A stretch of DNA of 9,655 nt from contig JAPYRO010000032.1 of assembly GCA_029941095.1 (NCBI GenBank), positions 1-9,655 of the forward strand. Reading direction: 5' to 3'. Source of the DNA: Dehalococcoidia bacterium. GTDB lineage: Bacteria > Chloroflexota > Dehalococcoidia > UBA6926. A program made the translations under genes and the position numbers. Below, one piece after another: positions 1 through 6,172 of the stretch. The notes under the pieces are model-generated. The model was given only the letters and a program-made list of their open reading frames with translations, was not told the origin of the DNA and ran no database searches. Each line of letters starts with the position of its first letter. Positions within the stretch are counted from its first letter, which is position 1.

Positions 1-905
1 GGTCCATATTTATTCTCAATCCGCGTTACGTCTTGAATAATGCCATTTGCAGGAGCGAAAAATTTTATCGACATCCATGGGAAAGCATGCGGAGTAACGC
101 CATATAAATAATTGGTTTTGGGGGCTCCCGCGGGAAGAAAATAATGTTTCATACTTTTGCAGTTAAGTCCATCTGGGTCATACTCAGAAGTATGGGCCGA
201 AAAATCATGGCCTACCCCCGATCTAATTTTCGACATTCTTGAATATTTATCTAACTCACTAAAATTATATGAGGCAATCTTTGGTAAATTATCTGGGTCG
301 TAGCTTCCTGCATAATATGTTTCTTCCCTTTCACCATAGCTATCTAATATTTCTTTAGAAATTTTATTATTAGAGTTGCTTCTCACAGATTCCTGGCACC
401 TCAATTTATAAGCTTCCTCTACAGACGCACAGGGATCAACGTGGCTCATTTTTTGGTCTGCTGCAGATGAGGGCTGCGGCTGGTTACACATGTATGCCAA
501 CATACCCGTAGCATCTACGCAGATTGAAGGGTTTGTCGAGATCATTTCTGTATATTTGTCTGTGCAAGGCCCGACTAAATCACCCGTCGCATTTTCACAT
601 TCATCATCTGTAAGTTCATCAGTTCCTTTTTTGTCTGCGGGCTCCGTAGCGGGCTCCGTAGCGGGCTCCGTAGCGGGCTCCGGTTTAGAAGCGCTCGCGG
701 TAGAAGCGCTCCTGGTTTCGTTTGATTCCACCTGGTTATTCTGGGTGTTTTCTGTCTTGTTAGAGGACGAAGCCAATTCCTCAGTAGCTTTGGTCGCTTG
801 GCCAGAACTTTCAATTCCCTTATCGGCTGACTCACATCCAAAAAATACAATTGAAAATACAGCCATTACCAACATTACGGGTATCAAACCTAATTTATGT
901 GACAC
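1..905 (-). CDS. Lipoprotein with repetitive linker, Cys-rich region and M23-like module (C-terminus off the window)
   Basis: Begins at GTG 905-903 and is still open at base 1, giving 301 visible codons. An in-frame TAA lies just upstream, and AAGGGG stands 7 bases before the GTG, so this start is well supported. Residues 1-24 form a lipoprotein signal peptide ending in the lipobox VFFGC-like FFGC (Cys24), so the protein should be lipid-anchored outside the membrane. Residues about 25-95 are a low-complexity Ser/Thr/Glu/Pro linker with three EPAT-type repeats. Residues 103-170 hold six cysteines (103, 114, 129, 140, 159, 170), probably disulfide-bonded. From about 250 the sequence KHYFLP followed by FFAPANGII resembles the start of an M23 (LytM-like) fold. 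The preceding gene overlaps it by 11 bases, suggesting translational coupling. I do not recognise a named family. An envelope-bound binding protein or degenerate peptidase is inference. Confidence 0.8.
   Translation of the reverse strand, partial: MSHKLGLIPVMLVMAVFSIVFFGCESADKGIESSGQATKATEELASSSNKTENTQNNQVESNETRSASTASASKPEPATEPATEPATEPADKKGTDELTDDECENATGDLVGPCTDKYTEMISTNPSICVDATGMLAYMCNQPQPSSAADQKMSHVDPCASVEEAYKLRCQESVRSNSNNKISKEILDSYGEREETYYAGSYDPDNLPKIASYNFSELDKYSRMSKIRSGVGHDFSAHTSEYDPDGLNCKSMKHYFLPAGAPKTNYLYGVTPHAFPWMSIKFFAPANGIIQDVTRIENKYG
637..682. repeat. 12-bp tandem repeat, about 3.8 copies, in the lipoprotein linker
   Basis: The unit GCGGGCTCCGTA is repeated exactly at 637, 649 and 661, with a 10-base partial copy from 673. 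On the minus strand it encodes EPAT-type tetrapeptides in the extracytoplasmic linker. Because the unit is a multiple of three, copy-number change by slippage would leave the gene in frame. Confidence 0.95.
686..715. repeat. 15-bp imperfect tandem duplication beside the 12-bp array
   Basis: TAGAAGCGCTC opens both 15-base units, at 686-700 and 701-715, and the last four bases differ slightly. On the minus strand the two copies encode Ser/Ala/Thr residues (the SASTASAS part) of the same lipoprotein linker, so the whole linker seems to have grown by short in-frame duplications. Confidence 0.85.
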
Positions 906-1209
906 TATTTTTCCCCTTACTAGCTGAATTAATTAGTGAGAAACGTAAAGACTCTATGATTTTATCTGCCACATTCTCAGGAATTTGAAAAGGCTTTCTT
1001 GAGGTTGTAGGTACCGTAAGCCAGTAGTAGAAACCATACCAAGCTCTGGATTCCTCTTGCTCATTCCTCGCAGAAAGAACTGCTCGGAGATACTTGGATT
1101 TAAACACTTCTTCTACACGCTGACGAAGCAAATCATCCTCTTTTAACGTTGAAGAATTCGTCCACGCATCAGAAAACAGATCTTCGGATACTGGTTCTTG
1201 TATATTCAT
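895..1209 (-). CDS. Hypothetical protein, 104 residues
   Basis: ATG at 1209-1207 with a modest AAGGT ribosome site about 7 bases upstream; stop TAA at 897-895. The protein is soluble by appearance, with no signal peptide or membrane segment. The N-terminal third is acidic (EDLF, LKEDDLL). The middle is charged and helix-like (RQRVEEVFKSKYLRAVL). An aromatic patch (AWYGFYYWL, residues about 56-64) sits before a final helix. I recognise no family. Its last 11 bases overlap the GTG start of the downstream lipoprotein gene, so the two are probably co-transcribed and may act together. The crotonase gene lies 76 bases upstream on the same strand with no terminator seen between them. Overlap with a neighbouring start and a fitting ribosome site support it as a real gene; its function is unknown. 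Confidence 0.7.
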   Translation of the reverse strand: MNIQEPVSEDLFSDAWTNSSTLKEDDLLRQRVEEVFKSKYLRAVLSARNEQEESRAWYGFYYWLTVPTTSRKPFQIPENVADKIIESLRFSLINSASKGKNSVT

Positions 1210-1285
1210 AAATTACCTTAAACTCAAGACATTGTTCAAAAGGTTATCCATAACTCGAACTGTGGACTCTTTCGAATCACTAAGC

Positions 1286-2179
1286 TCAATTCTGCTTTTT
1301 ACTTCTAGGCCCGAAAGGCTCTGGTTGAAAAGGGCCATCTCTTTCCTGGAGATAAGATCGAAGGCCCCCTTCTTTCGCTGCATCTTCCATATGTTTCTTG
1401 AAATCTTCCCTTTGAGACGTATGTGCTAACGCTGAAAGTTCAGCATTCAAATTCCAAGCATTATGAAGACCCATCATGTACAGACCCATAGTTGCTACAT
1501 GTAGATTGATTTTCACCGTCTCGGGGCTAACAAGTGCGATCCTCTCTCCGATAGAAAAACATTCTTCAAGTAAATCACCAGGTTCAACTATTTTATTGAC
1601 TAACCCGATCCTCAGTGCTTCGTCTGCATCTATATGATCGCCTGTTAATCCATACCTCAGTGCGTTCTTATAGCCAGCTAACAGAGTCCACAAAAAGTTA
1701 GTATTGGAAATATGCCGAATTTCGGGTTGCCCGAAAACAGCAGCAGATGAGGCGATAGTAATATGAGTAACCAACGCATACCAACTACCCCAAGCAAGTG
1801 CCCACCCATTTATTGCTCCAATGATAGGGGTGTTAAGCTCCCACATATGCTGTAACCTCTTGATGCCAGCACGGTCCTGGGTTCTCCATTGATCAAGAAA
1901 AGCGGCAACTGATTGGCCTTCTTCAAGTCCGTAGGGCCAAACGGTTTCTGCATTCCCTCCACCAGCCCCAAAACTTAGGTCAGCCCCGGCACTGAAAGCT
2001 CTACCTGCCCCAGTAAATATAATATATCGAACTTCTGGGTCCTGGTCGGCTTCATCAAATGCAGCATGTATATCAGCGCGTAAACCAGCACTCAATGCAT
2101 TCATCTGTTCAGGGCGATTCATAGTAATCAAAACGCCTTTACGCTGCTTCTCATACATAATATTTTCATAGTCAGTCAT
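1286..2179 (-). CDS. Enoyl-CoA hydratase/isomerase (crotonase) family protein lacking one catalytic Glu
   Basis: A 297-residue member of the crotonase superfamily, whose members act on acyl-CoA thioesters. ATG at 2179 has a strong AGGAGG site about 8 bases upstream. Family landmarks are clear: the NRPEQMNALS entry near residue 21, the first oxyanion-hole segment FSAGADL (62-68), the second around Gly131 in INGWALAWGSW, and FGQPEI (149-154). Aligned by eye to rat mitochondrial ECH, Glu153 matches catalytic Glu164, but the position of Glu144 (the GGGCE motif) is Trp133. A simple water-adding hydratase is therefore doubtful. Family members with one altered acid do isomerase, hydrolase, lyase or decarboxylase chemistry. 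The C-terminus (about 255-297) is longer than usual and ends in a Pro-rich tail. Substrate unknown. It is transcribed divergently from recA and heads the leftward gene group. Confidence 0.9.
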   Translation of the reverse strand: MTDYENIMYEKQRKGVLITMNRPEQMNALSAGLRADIHAAFDEADQDPEVRYIIFTGAGRAFSAGADLSFGAGGGNAETVWPYGLEEGQSVAAFLDQWRTQDRAGIKRLQHMWELNTPIIGAINGWALAWGSWYALVTHITIASSAAVFGQPEIRHISNTNFLWTLLAGYKNALRYGLTGDHIDADEALRIGLVNKIVEPGDLLEECFSIGERIALVSPETVKINLHVATMGLYMMGLHNAWNLNAELSALAHTSQREDFKKHMEDAAKEGGLRSYLQERDGPFQPEPFGPRSKKQN

Positions 2180-2215
2180 TTTAATTTCCCTCCTTTATGA
2201 GGTTATATAGCTTAC

Positions 2216-2253
2216 AGATTAACATGGAAAATAAATAAACTTCCAGTTAATCT
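2216..2253. promoter_or_regulatory. 13-bp inverted repeat in the recA/crotonase divergent region, possible operator
   Basis: The left arm AGATTAACATGGAA (2216-2229) and right arm TTCCAGTTAATCT (2241-2253) are exact reverse complements except for one extra A in the left arm. They are separated by 11 A/T-rich bases. The repeat is 36 bases or more upstream of the crotonase ATG and about 90 upstream of recA. It lies just behind a TATATA (2204-2209) that could be a crotonase -10. Being between divergent promoters, it is more likely a binding site for a dimeric regulator than a terminator. Which regulator is unknown. Confidence 0.5.
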
Positions 2254-2276
2254 ATACGGTTTATGACATCGTAATC

Positions 2277-2305
2277 TTGTTAGCAGGGTGTTAGCATGGT
2301 ATTGT
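2277..2305 (+). promoter_or_regulatory. Candidate recA promoter overlapped by an 11-bp direct repeat
   Basis: TTGTTA (2277-2282) and TATTGT (2300-2305) are 17 bases apart, each matching the sigma-70 consensus at 4 of 6 positions. A second possible -10, TATACT, is at 2313-2318. The spacer holds a direct repeat: TGTTAGCA at 2278-2285 and again at 2289-2296, one helical turn apart. Read as GTTA-N7-GTTA, it has the same geometry as the alphaproteobacterial LexA site GTTC-N7-GTTC. Direct evidence is the repeat and spacing only; promoter and operator roles are inferred. Confidence 0.4.
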
Positions 2306-2345
2306 GAAAAACATATACTTTGAATTAAATTTTTGATGGAAATCG

Positions 2346-3398
2346 ATGGTAACGGAAAAAGATAAGGCTCTGGAACAGGCTCTTGCTCTAGTCGAACGAA
2401 ACTTCGGCAAGGGCTCTTTAATGCGATTCGGAGAATCCGCAGGGCGTTTCAGTTTGGACTCAATTCCTACTGGATCAATTTCCCTAGATATGGCACTAGG
2501 GATAGGAGGAATTCCTAAAGGACGCATCACCGAGATATATGGTACGGAATCTTCTGGGAAATCCACACTTGCCCAGCACATCATTGGAGAAGCCCAAAAG
2601 CAAAATGGCACAGTAGCTTATATAGATGCTGAACATGCCTTAGACCCAACATACTCGGCAGCTTGCGGAGTAAACATAGATGAATTATTGATATCTCAGC
2701 CAGACGATGCTGAACAGGCATTAGATATAACAGAAGCGCTGGTGAGGAGCGCTGCTGTGGATGCCATCGTCATAGATAGTGTTGCTGCTCTAGTACCTAG
2801 AGCCGAGATTGAAGGCAGCATGGGAGATACACACATAGGTCTACAAGCACGACTGATGTCGCAAGCATTGAGAAAATTAACCGGAACCACTCACAAATCT
2901 AAAACTGCGGTAATATTTATAAACCAAATCCGAGAAAAGGTGGGAGTCCTCTTTGGTAGCCCAGAGGTGACACCAGGCGGAAGGGCGCTTAAATTTTATT
3001 CGTCAGTCAGAATAGATCTCAGAAGGATCGAAACCATTAAAAAAGGCACGGAAAGCGTTGCCATAAAAGTAAGAGCGCGTGTTGTGAAAAACAAGACTGC
3101 GCCACCTTTCCGTGTTGCAGAATTTGACATCGTGTTTAGTCAAGGTATTAGCAAAGAAGGCGATATCATAGATTTAGGTGTTCAAATGAACATCGTAAAG
3201 AAAGCTGGAGCATTCTTCTCTTATGAGGATGATCGGCTAGGCCAAGGGCGTGAAAACGCTAAAATATTCTTGCAGGAAAACAAGGCTATTGCTCAGGCGA
3301 TAGAAGAAAAAATCAGAAACGCGATGGAACCCGAAGAAATATCTGACCAGGATACCGGATCAGTGAAAATCGATAAGGACGATGAACTAGAAACTTAA
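2346..3398 (+). CDS. recA: Recombinase RecA
   Basis: RecA coats single-stranded DNA as an ATP-dependent filament, drives strand exchange and triggers LexA self-cleavage in the SOS response. The 350-residue length is typical. Visible landmarks: Walker [10 protein letters not shown] (66-74; the usual second-position Pro is Thr), catalytic Glu96 in YIDAEHALD, Walker B IVIDSV with Asp144, loop L1 around 156-165 ([10 protein letters not shown]), and loop L2 around [17 protein letters not shown] (191-207). An acidic C-terminal tail follows (328-349). ATG at 2346 gives the normal N-terminus ([20 protein letters not shown]), although the ribosome site is weak (TGGAAATC). A strong terminator follows directly, so it is probably transcribed alone. 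The recX gene often found next to recA is absent here. The sequence is closest in feel to Chloroflexota RecA. Confidence 0.98.
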   Translation: MVTEKDKALEQALALVERNFGKGSLMRFGESAGRFSLDSIPTGSISLDMALGIGGIPKGRITEIYGTESSGKSTLAQHIIGEAQKQNGTVAYIDAEHALDPTYSAACGVNIDELLISQPDDAEQALDITEALVRSAAVDAIVIDSVAALVPRAEIEGSMGDTHIGLQARLMSQALRKLTGTTHKSKTAVIFINQIREKVGVLFGSPEVTPGGRALKFYSSVRIDLRRIETIKKGTESVAIKVRARVVKNKTAPPFRVAEFDIVFSQGISKEGDIIDLGVQMNIVKKAGAFFSYEDDRLGQGRENAKIFLQENKAIAQAIEEKIRNAMEPEEISDQDTGSVKIDKDDELET

Positions 3399-3418
3399 TT
3401 ACCACTTAAGGGTTAATT

Positions 3419-3454
3419 AAAAGGGGCTACGAGGGTTACTTCGTGGCCCCTTTT
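3419..3454 (+). terminator. Rho-independent terminator of recA
   Basis: The arms AAAAGGGGCTACGA (3419-3432) and TCGTGGCCCCTTTT (3441-3454) pair over 14 bases with one T-G wobble around an 8-base loop, ending in a T-run. It starts 20 bases after the recA stop and 30 bases before the rny start, isolating recA from the downstream genes. Because the arms begin with A4 and end with T4, it may also work weakly on the other strand. Confidence 0.93.
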
Positions 3455-3483
3455 GCATTAAAAAATGAAGAAAGGCAATAAAA

Positions 3484-5019
3484 ATGACGATAGATCCAAT
3501 ATTACTAACGATAGCTATATCGCTAACAGCAATCTCAAGTTTACTGATAGGAGCTGGCATTAAAACTTATTTAAATGTAAAAAAACTTAATTCAATTGAG
3601 AAAGGTAAAAGAGTCAAAATCGCAAAGCTCGAAAACGAATCCAGAGAAATCATTAGAAGCGCAAAACATGAGGGAAAGCAGCTTAGAAATCGTGCAGAAA
3701 AACAAACTCGCGATAGAAGAACCGAACTTAAACGATCCGAAAACAAAGCTACAAAGAAGCAAGATCAAATTACAAAAAGGCTGGAAAGTATCGAGAAACG
3801 AGAGCGAAAATTAGCAAAAATCGAAGAGAGAATAGAAAATAAAGAATCAGAACTTGATGAACTAAAACAAGAAGAGTTCGTGGCGCTTGAGAAAGTAGCT
3901 CAACTAACTCTTGGGGAGGCCCAAGAGCGGCTAATGAATGAACTTGAAAAAGAAATATCTGTGGAAGCATCACGGAAGGTTCGGGAATCAGAAGAATCGA
4001 TTCAAGCTGAATCAAAAGAATTAGCCTATAAGATAATGGCACAATCGCTCCAACGATATGCAAGCGAGGTAGTTTCGGAATTAACAACTAGTTCAGTAGC
4101 TTTACCAAATGAAGAGATGAAGGGAAGACTGATTGGAAAAGAAGGGCGAAATATACGAGCTATAGAAAATGCCACAGGTGTTAATTTGATAGTTGATGAT
4201 ACCCCAGAAGTTGTAACTGTATCAGCCTTTGATCCAATAAGAAGAGAAATCGCAAGGCGTACAGTTTCCAGTCTTGTTCAAGATGGAAGAATACAACCAG
4301 CTAGAATAGAGGAATTAGTAGAAAAATCGAGGGAAGAGCTAGAAGAAGTAACTACGAAAGCAGGCGAGGAAGCTTGCTATGAAGTAAAAATTCAAGGCTT
4401 GCACCCTGAGATCGTAAAAACAATGGGTAGACTAAAGTTCCGCTATAGTTACGGGCAAAACGTTCTTCAACATTGTATAGAAACCGCGCATATAGCTGCG
4501 TCAATTGCATCAGAATTAGGTGTGAATCAAGACGTGGTTAGAAGAGCAGCATTTCTTCATGATATCGGAAAAGCGTTGACTCATGAAGTAGAAGGCCCTC
4601 ACGCACAAGTAGGGGCAGAACTACTATCCAGGTATAAAATCAACGAGCGTGTGGTAAGAGCTGTTGGAGATCATCATGGGGAAGAAGGTTGGAAAAGTAT
4701 AGATGCTTTCGTTGTCGCCGCCGCTGACGCGATCAGTGGAGCAAGACCTGGAGCGAGAAGAGAAAGTGCGGAAGCTTACGTTAAAAGAATAGAAGCTTTA
4801 GAAGAAATAGCTACAGAGTTTGATGGGGTCGAAAAAGCATTCGCTCTTCAAGCCGGAAGAGAAATGAGGGTTATGGTAAAACCTGATGAAATCGACGATG
4901 TAACGGCAATGAGGATGGCCCGAGACGTGACTAAGAAAATTAAAGAATCCATGGAATATCCAGGGCAAATTAAAGTCGTTGTAATCAGAGAAACCCGGGC
5001 AATAGAATACGCAAAATAA
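3484..5019 (+). CDS. rny: Ribonuclease Y (membrane-anchored endoribonuclease)
   Basis: RNase Y starts mRNA decay by endonucleolytic cleavage and scaffolds RNA-degradation partners at the inner face of the membrane. The 511 residues follow the family plan. An N-terminal membrane segment (about 6-27) is followed by a long, very charged coiled coil (about 35-195; rich in Lys/Glu/Arg). A KH domain follows (about 205-265), with the GxxG loop in IGKEGRNIRAIE and the GVNLIVDDTPE strand. The HD domain (about 325-420) has metal ligands visible as His330 (LQHCIE), His359-Asp360 (FLHDIGKA) and Asp415 (AAADAIS), and the typical C-terminal extension follows. Length is close to the usual 510-520. An AAAGG ribosome site precedes ATG 3484. 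It lies directly upstream of the PHP phosphoesterase (7-base gap), so the two are probably one transcript. Confidence 0.97.
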   Translation: MTIDPILLTIAISLTAISSLLIGAGIKTYLNVKKLNSIEKGKRVKIAKLENESREIIRSAKHEGKQLRNRAEKQTRDRRTELKRSENKATKKQDQITKRLESIEKRERKLAKIEERIENKESELDELKQEEFVALEKVAQLTLGEAQERLMNELEKEISVEASRKVRESEESIQAESKELAYKIMAQSLQRYASEVVSELTTSSVALPNEEMKGRLIGKEGRNIRAIENATGVNLIVDDTPEVVTVSAFDPIRREIARRTVSSLVQDGRIQPARIEELVEKSREELEEVTTKAGEEACYEVKIQGLHPEIVKTMGRLKFRYSYGQNVLQHCIETAHIAASIASELGVNQDVVRRAAFLHDIGKALTHEVEGPHAQVGAELLSRYKINERVVRAVGDHHGEEGWKSIDAFVVAAADAISGARPGARRESAEAYVKRIEALEEIATEFDGVEKAFALQAGREMRVMVKPDEIDDVTAMRMARDVTKKIKESMEYPGQIKVVVIRETRAIEYAK

Positions 5020-5026
5020 TTATTTA

Positions 5027-5860
5027 ATGAAATCAGATCTACATTTACATAGCACTGTTTCAGACGGATTGCTAACACCCACGGAGCTGGTCGACAAGGC
5101 TTTTGAAGCTGGAATTAGAATTATGTCACTTACGGACCATGATTCTACAGACGGGTTGGCAGAGGCGATTACAACAGCCGGTAAATATAATGATTTGATT
5201 TTGATACCTGGTGTTGAACTTTCTACAGACACTAAAAACGGAGAAATCCATATACTAGGATATTTTATTGATATGGAATCTGAGGATCTTCAGAAAACCC
5301 TCGAATCATTTAGAGAAGATAGGTTATATCGGGCAAAATCTATGGTCAATAAATTAATTAGACTTGGATACAAGATAACCTGGGAGGAAGTGTTAAAAGT
5401 AGCAGGGTCAGGTTCTGTAGGCAGACCTCACATTGCCGAAATATTAGCTGAAACAGGTCAAGTCGCCTCAATAAAAGCTGCTTTCGATGAACTGCTAGGC
5501 AGGAATGGCCCAGCGTACACGGAAAGACGAAAAATGGATCCAGAAACCGCGATTGAGTTAATAGTGCAGCATTCCGGTATACCTGTATTGGCACACCCCA
5601 GAGAAGTGAACAATCTGGATGAAATATTGCCAAGCTTAGTATCGTCCGGACTCAAAGGTATGGAAACATATTACGGACATTATTCAACTGAAGAAAGGAC
5701 TCGATTCCAGCAACTTTGTGACAATCACACTCTATTAGCGACTGGAGGAAGCGATTACCATGGCCCAGATAGAGCCGCAGAATGTGATCTGGGGGATTCC
5801 AAAACGAACCTTCAAGTTGGTAAACTATTATTAAAAATGCACGATGAGTTGAAAATTTGA
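5027..5860 (+). CDS. PHP-domain phosphoesterase, RNase AM / TrpH-like
   Basis: A 277-residue PHP metal-dependent phosphoesterase of the TrpH/YciV type. Characterised relatives include E. coli RNase AM (5'-3' exonuclease on short RNAs and rRNA 5' ends) and an enzyme hydrolysing 3',5'-nucleoside bisphosphates such as pAp. The full trinuclear metal site is visible: DLHLHS (His6, His8), Asp13, LTDHDS (Asp37-His38), Glu64 in PGVELS, His75 in EIHILGYF, RPHIA (His135), AHP (His190) and GSDYHG (Asp243, His245). The inserted helical region at about 90-165 is as expected for this subgroup. ATG 5027 begins 7 bases after the rny stop with a poor ribosome site, suggesting translational coupling. Its place beside RNase Y fits a role in finishing decay of the short products, which is inference. 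Substrate (oligoRNA or pAp) cannot be told from sequence. Confidence 0.93.
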   Translation: MKSDLHLHSTVSDGLLTPTELVDKAFEAGIRIMSLTDHDSTDGLAEAITTAGKYNDLILIPGVELSTDTKNGEIHILGYFIDMESEDLQKTLESFREDRLYRAKSMVNKLIRLGYKITWEEVLKVAGSGSVGRPHIAEILAETGQVASIKAAFDELLGRNGPAYTERRKMDPETAIELIVQHSGIPVLAHPREVNNLDEILPSLVSSGLKGMETYYGHYSTEERTRFQQLCDNHTLLATGGSDYHGPDRAAECDLGDSKTNLQVGKLLLKMHDELKI

Positions 5861-6035
5861 TGGGTTCCTAATTATAAGTTTTAGGTCACTTTGCACTATA
5901 CGTTTAATTTTATACTTATATATTTGACTCAATATCTTTGATCATTTTAATGGCACATACTCTAGCGATAGGTTATATTCATACCCTGAAAGGTCACCCA
6001 ATAGTTTTTTAACTAATTCAAATATGCATCAATTT
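5861..6035. other. Intergenic, A/T-rich, no gene seen
   Basis: This 175-base stretch separates the PHP gene from the tRNA. It has no coding frame of note and no convincing hairpin terminator for the PHP gene; a 5-base CCTAA/TTAGG stem at about 5867-5885 is too weak to call. A TTGACT at 5924-5929 is the best -35-like element and a TATATT sits at 5974-5979. They are not correctly spaced with each other, so the tRNA promoter remains unassigned. Confidence 0.6.
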
Positions 6036-6120
6036 GCCGAAGTGGCGGAATGGCAGACGCGAAGGTCTCAAAAACCTTTGTCCCTAGGACGTGTGAGTTC
6101 GACTCTCACCTTCGGCACCA
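6036..6120 (+). tRNA. tRNA-Leu (anticodon CAA), CCA encoded
   Basis: The cloverleaf folds completely. Acceptor stem GCCGAAG/CTTCGGC (6036-6042 with 6110-6116) is perfect. The D stem GCG/CGC encloses GAATGGCAGA. The anticodon stem AAGGT/ACCTT encloses loop CTCAAAA with anticodon CAA at 6069-6071, reading Leu codon UUG. The long class-II variable arm has stem GTCC/GGAC (6080-6090). The T arm is GTGAG-TTCGACT-CTCAC. Discriminator A and genomic CCA end at 6120. The 3' 49 bases recur at 7877-7925, so this gene looks like the attachment site of an integrated segment that rebuilt or kept the tRNA intact. Confidence 0.97.
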
Positions 6121-6172
6121 TCAAGTTGGATTTTCGCTCTTAGTATCGAACAGAGCATCCACATCAACACTG

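Noticed and set aside
575..850. Minus-strand 91-codon frame overlapping the same region
   Set aside because: It is out of frame with the lipoprotein; its RSPL repeats are the frame-shifted reading of the EPAT repeats.
490..927. Plus-strand open frame of 145 codons opposite the left-edge lipoprotein
   Set aside because: The minus-strand frame has a lipobox, a ribosome site and a better protein pattern. The plus-strand frame is its antisense shadow, with Ser/Val/Gly runs produced by the 12-bp repeats.
2390..2402. CGAACGAAAC as a Gram-positive-type LexA box near recA
   Set aside because: It lies inside the recA coding region and lacks the matching GTTC half, so it is a chance partial match.
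6136..6156. GCTCT/AGAGC hairpin after the tRNA as a terminator
   Set aside because: The stem is only 5 bp with an 11-base loop and has no T-run, so it is not supportable as a terminator.
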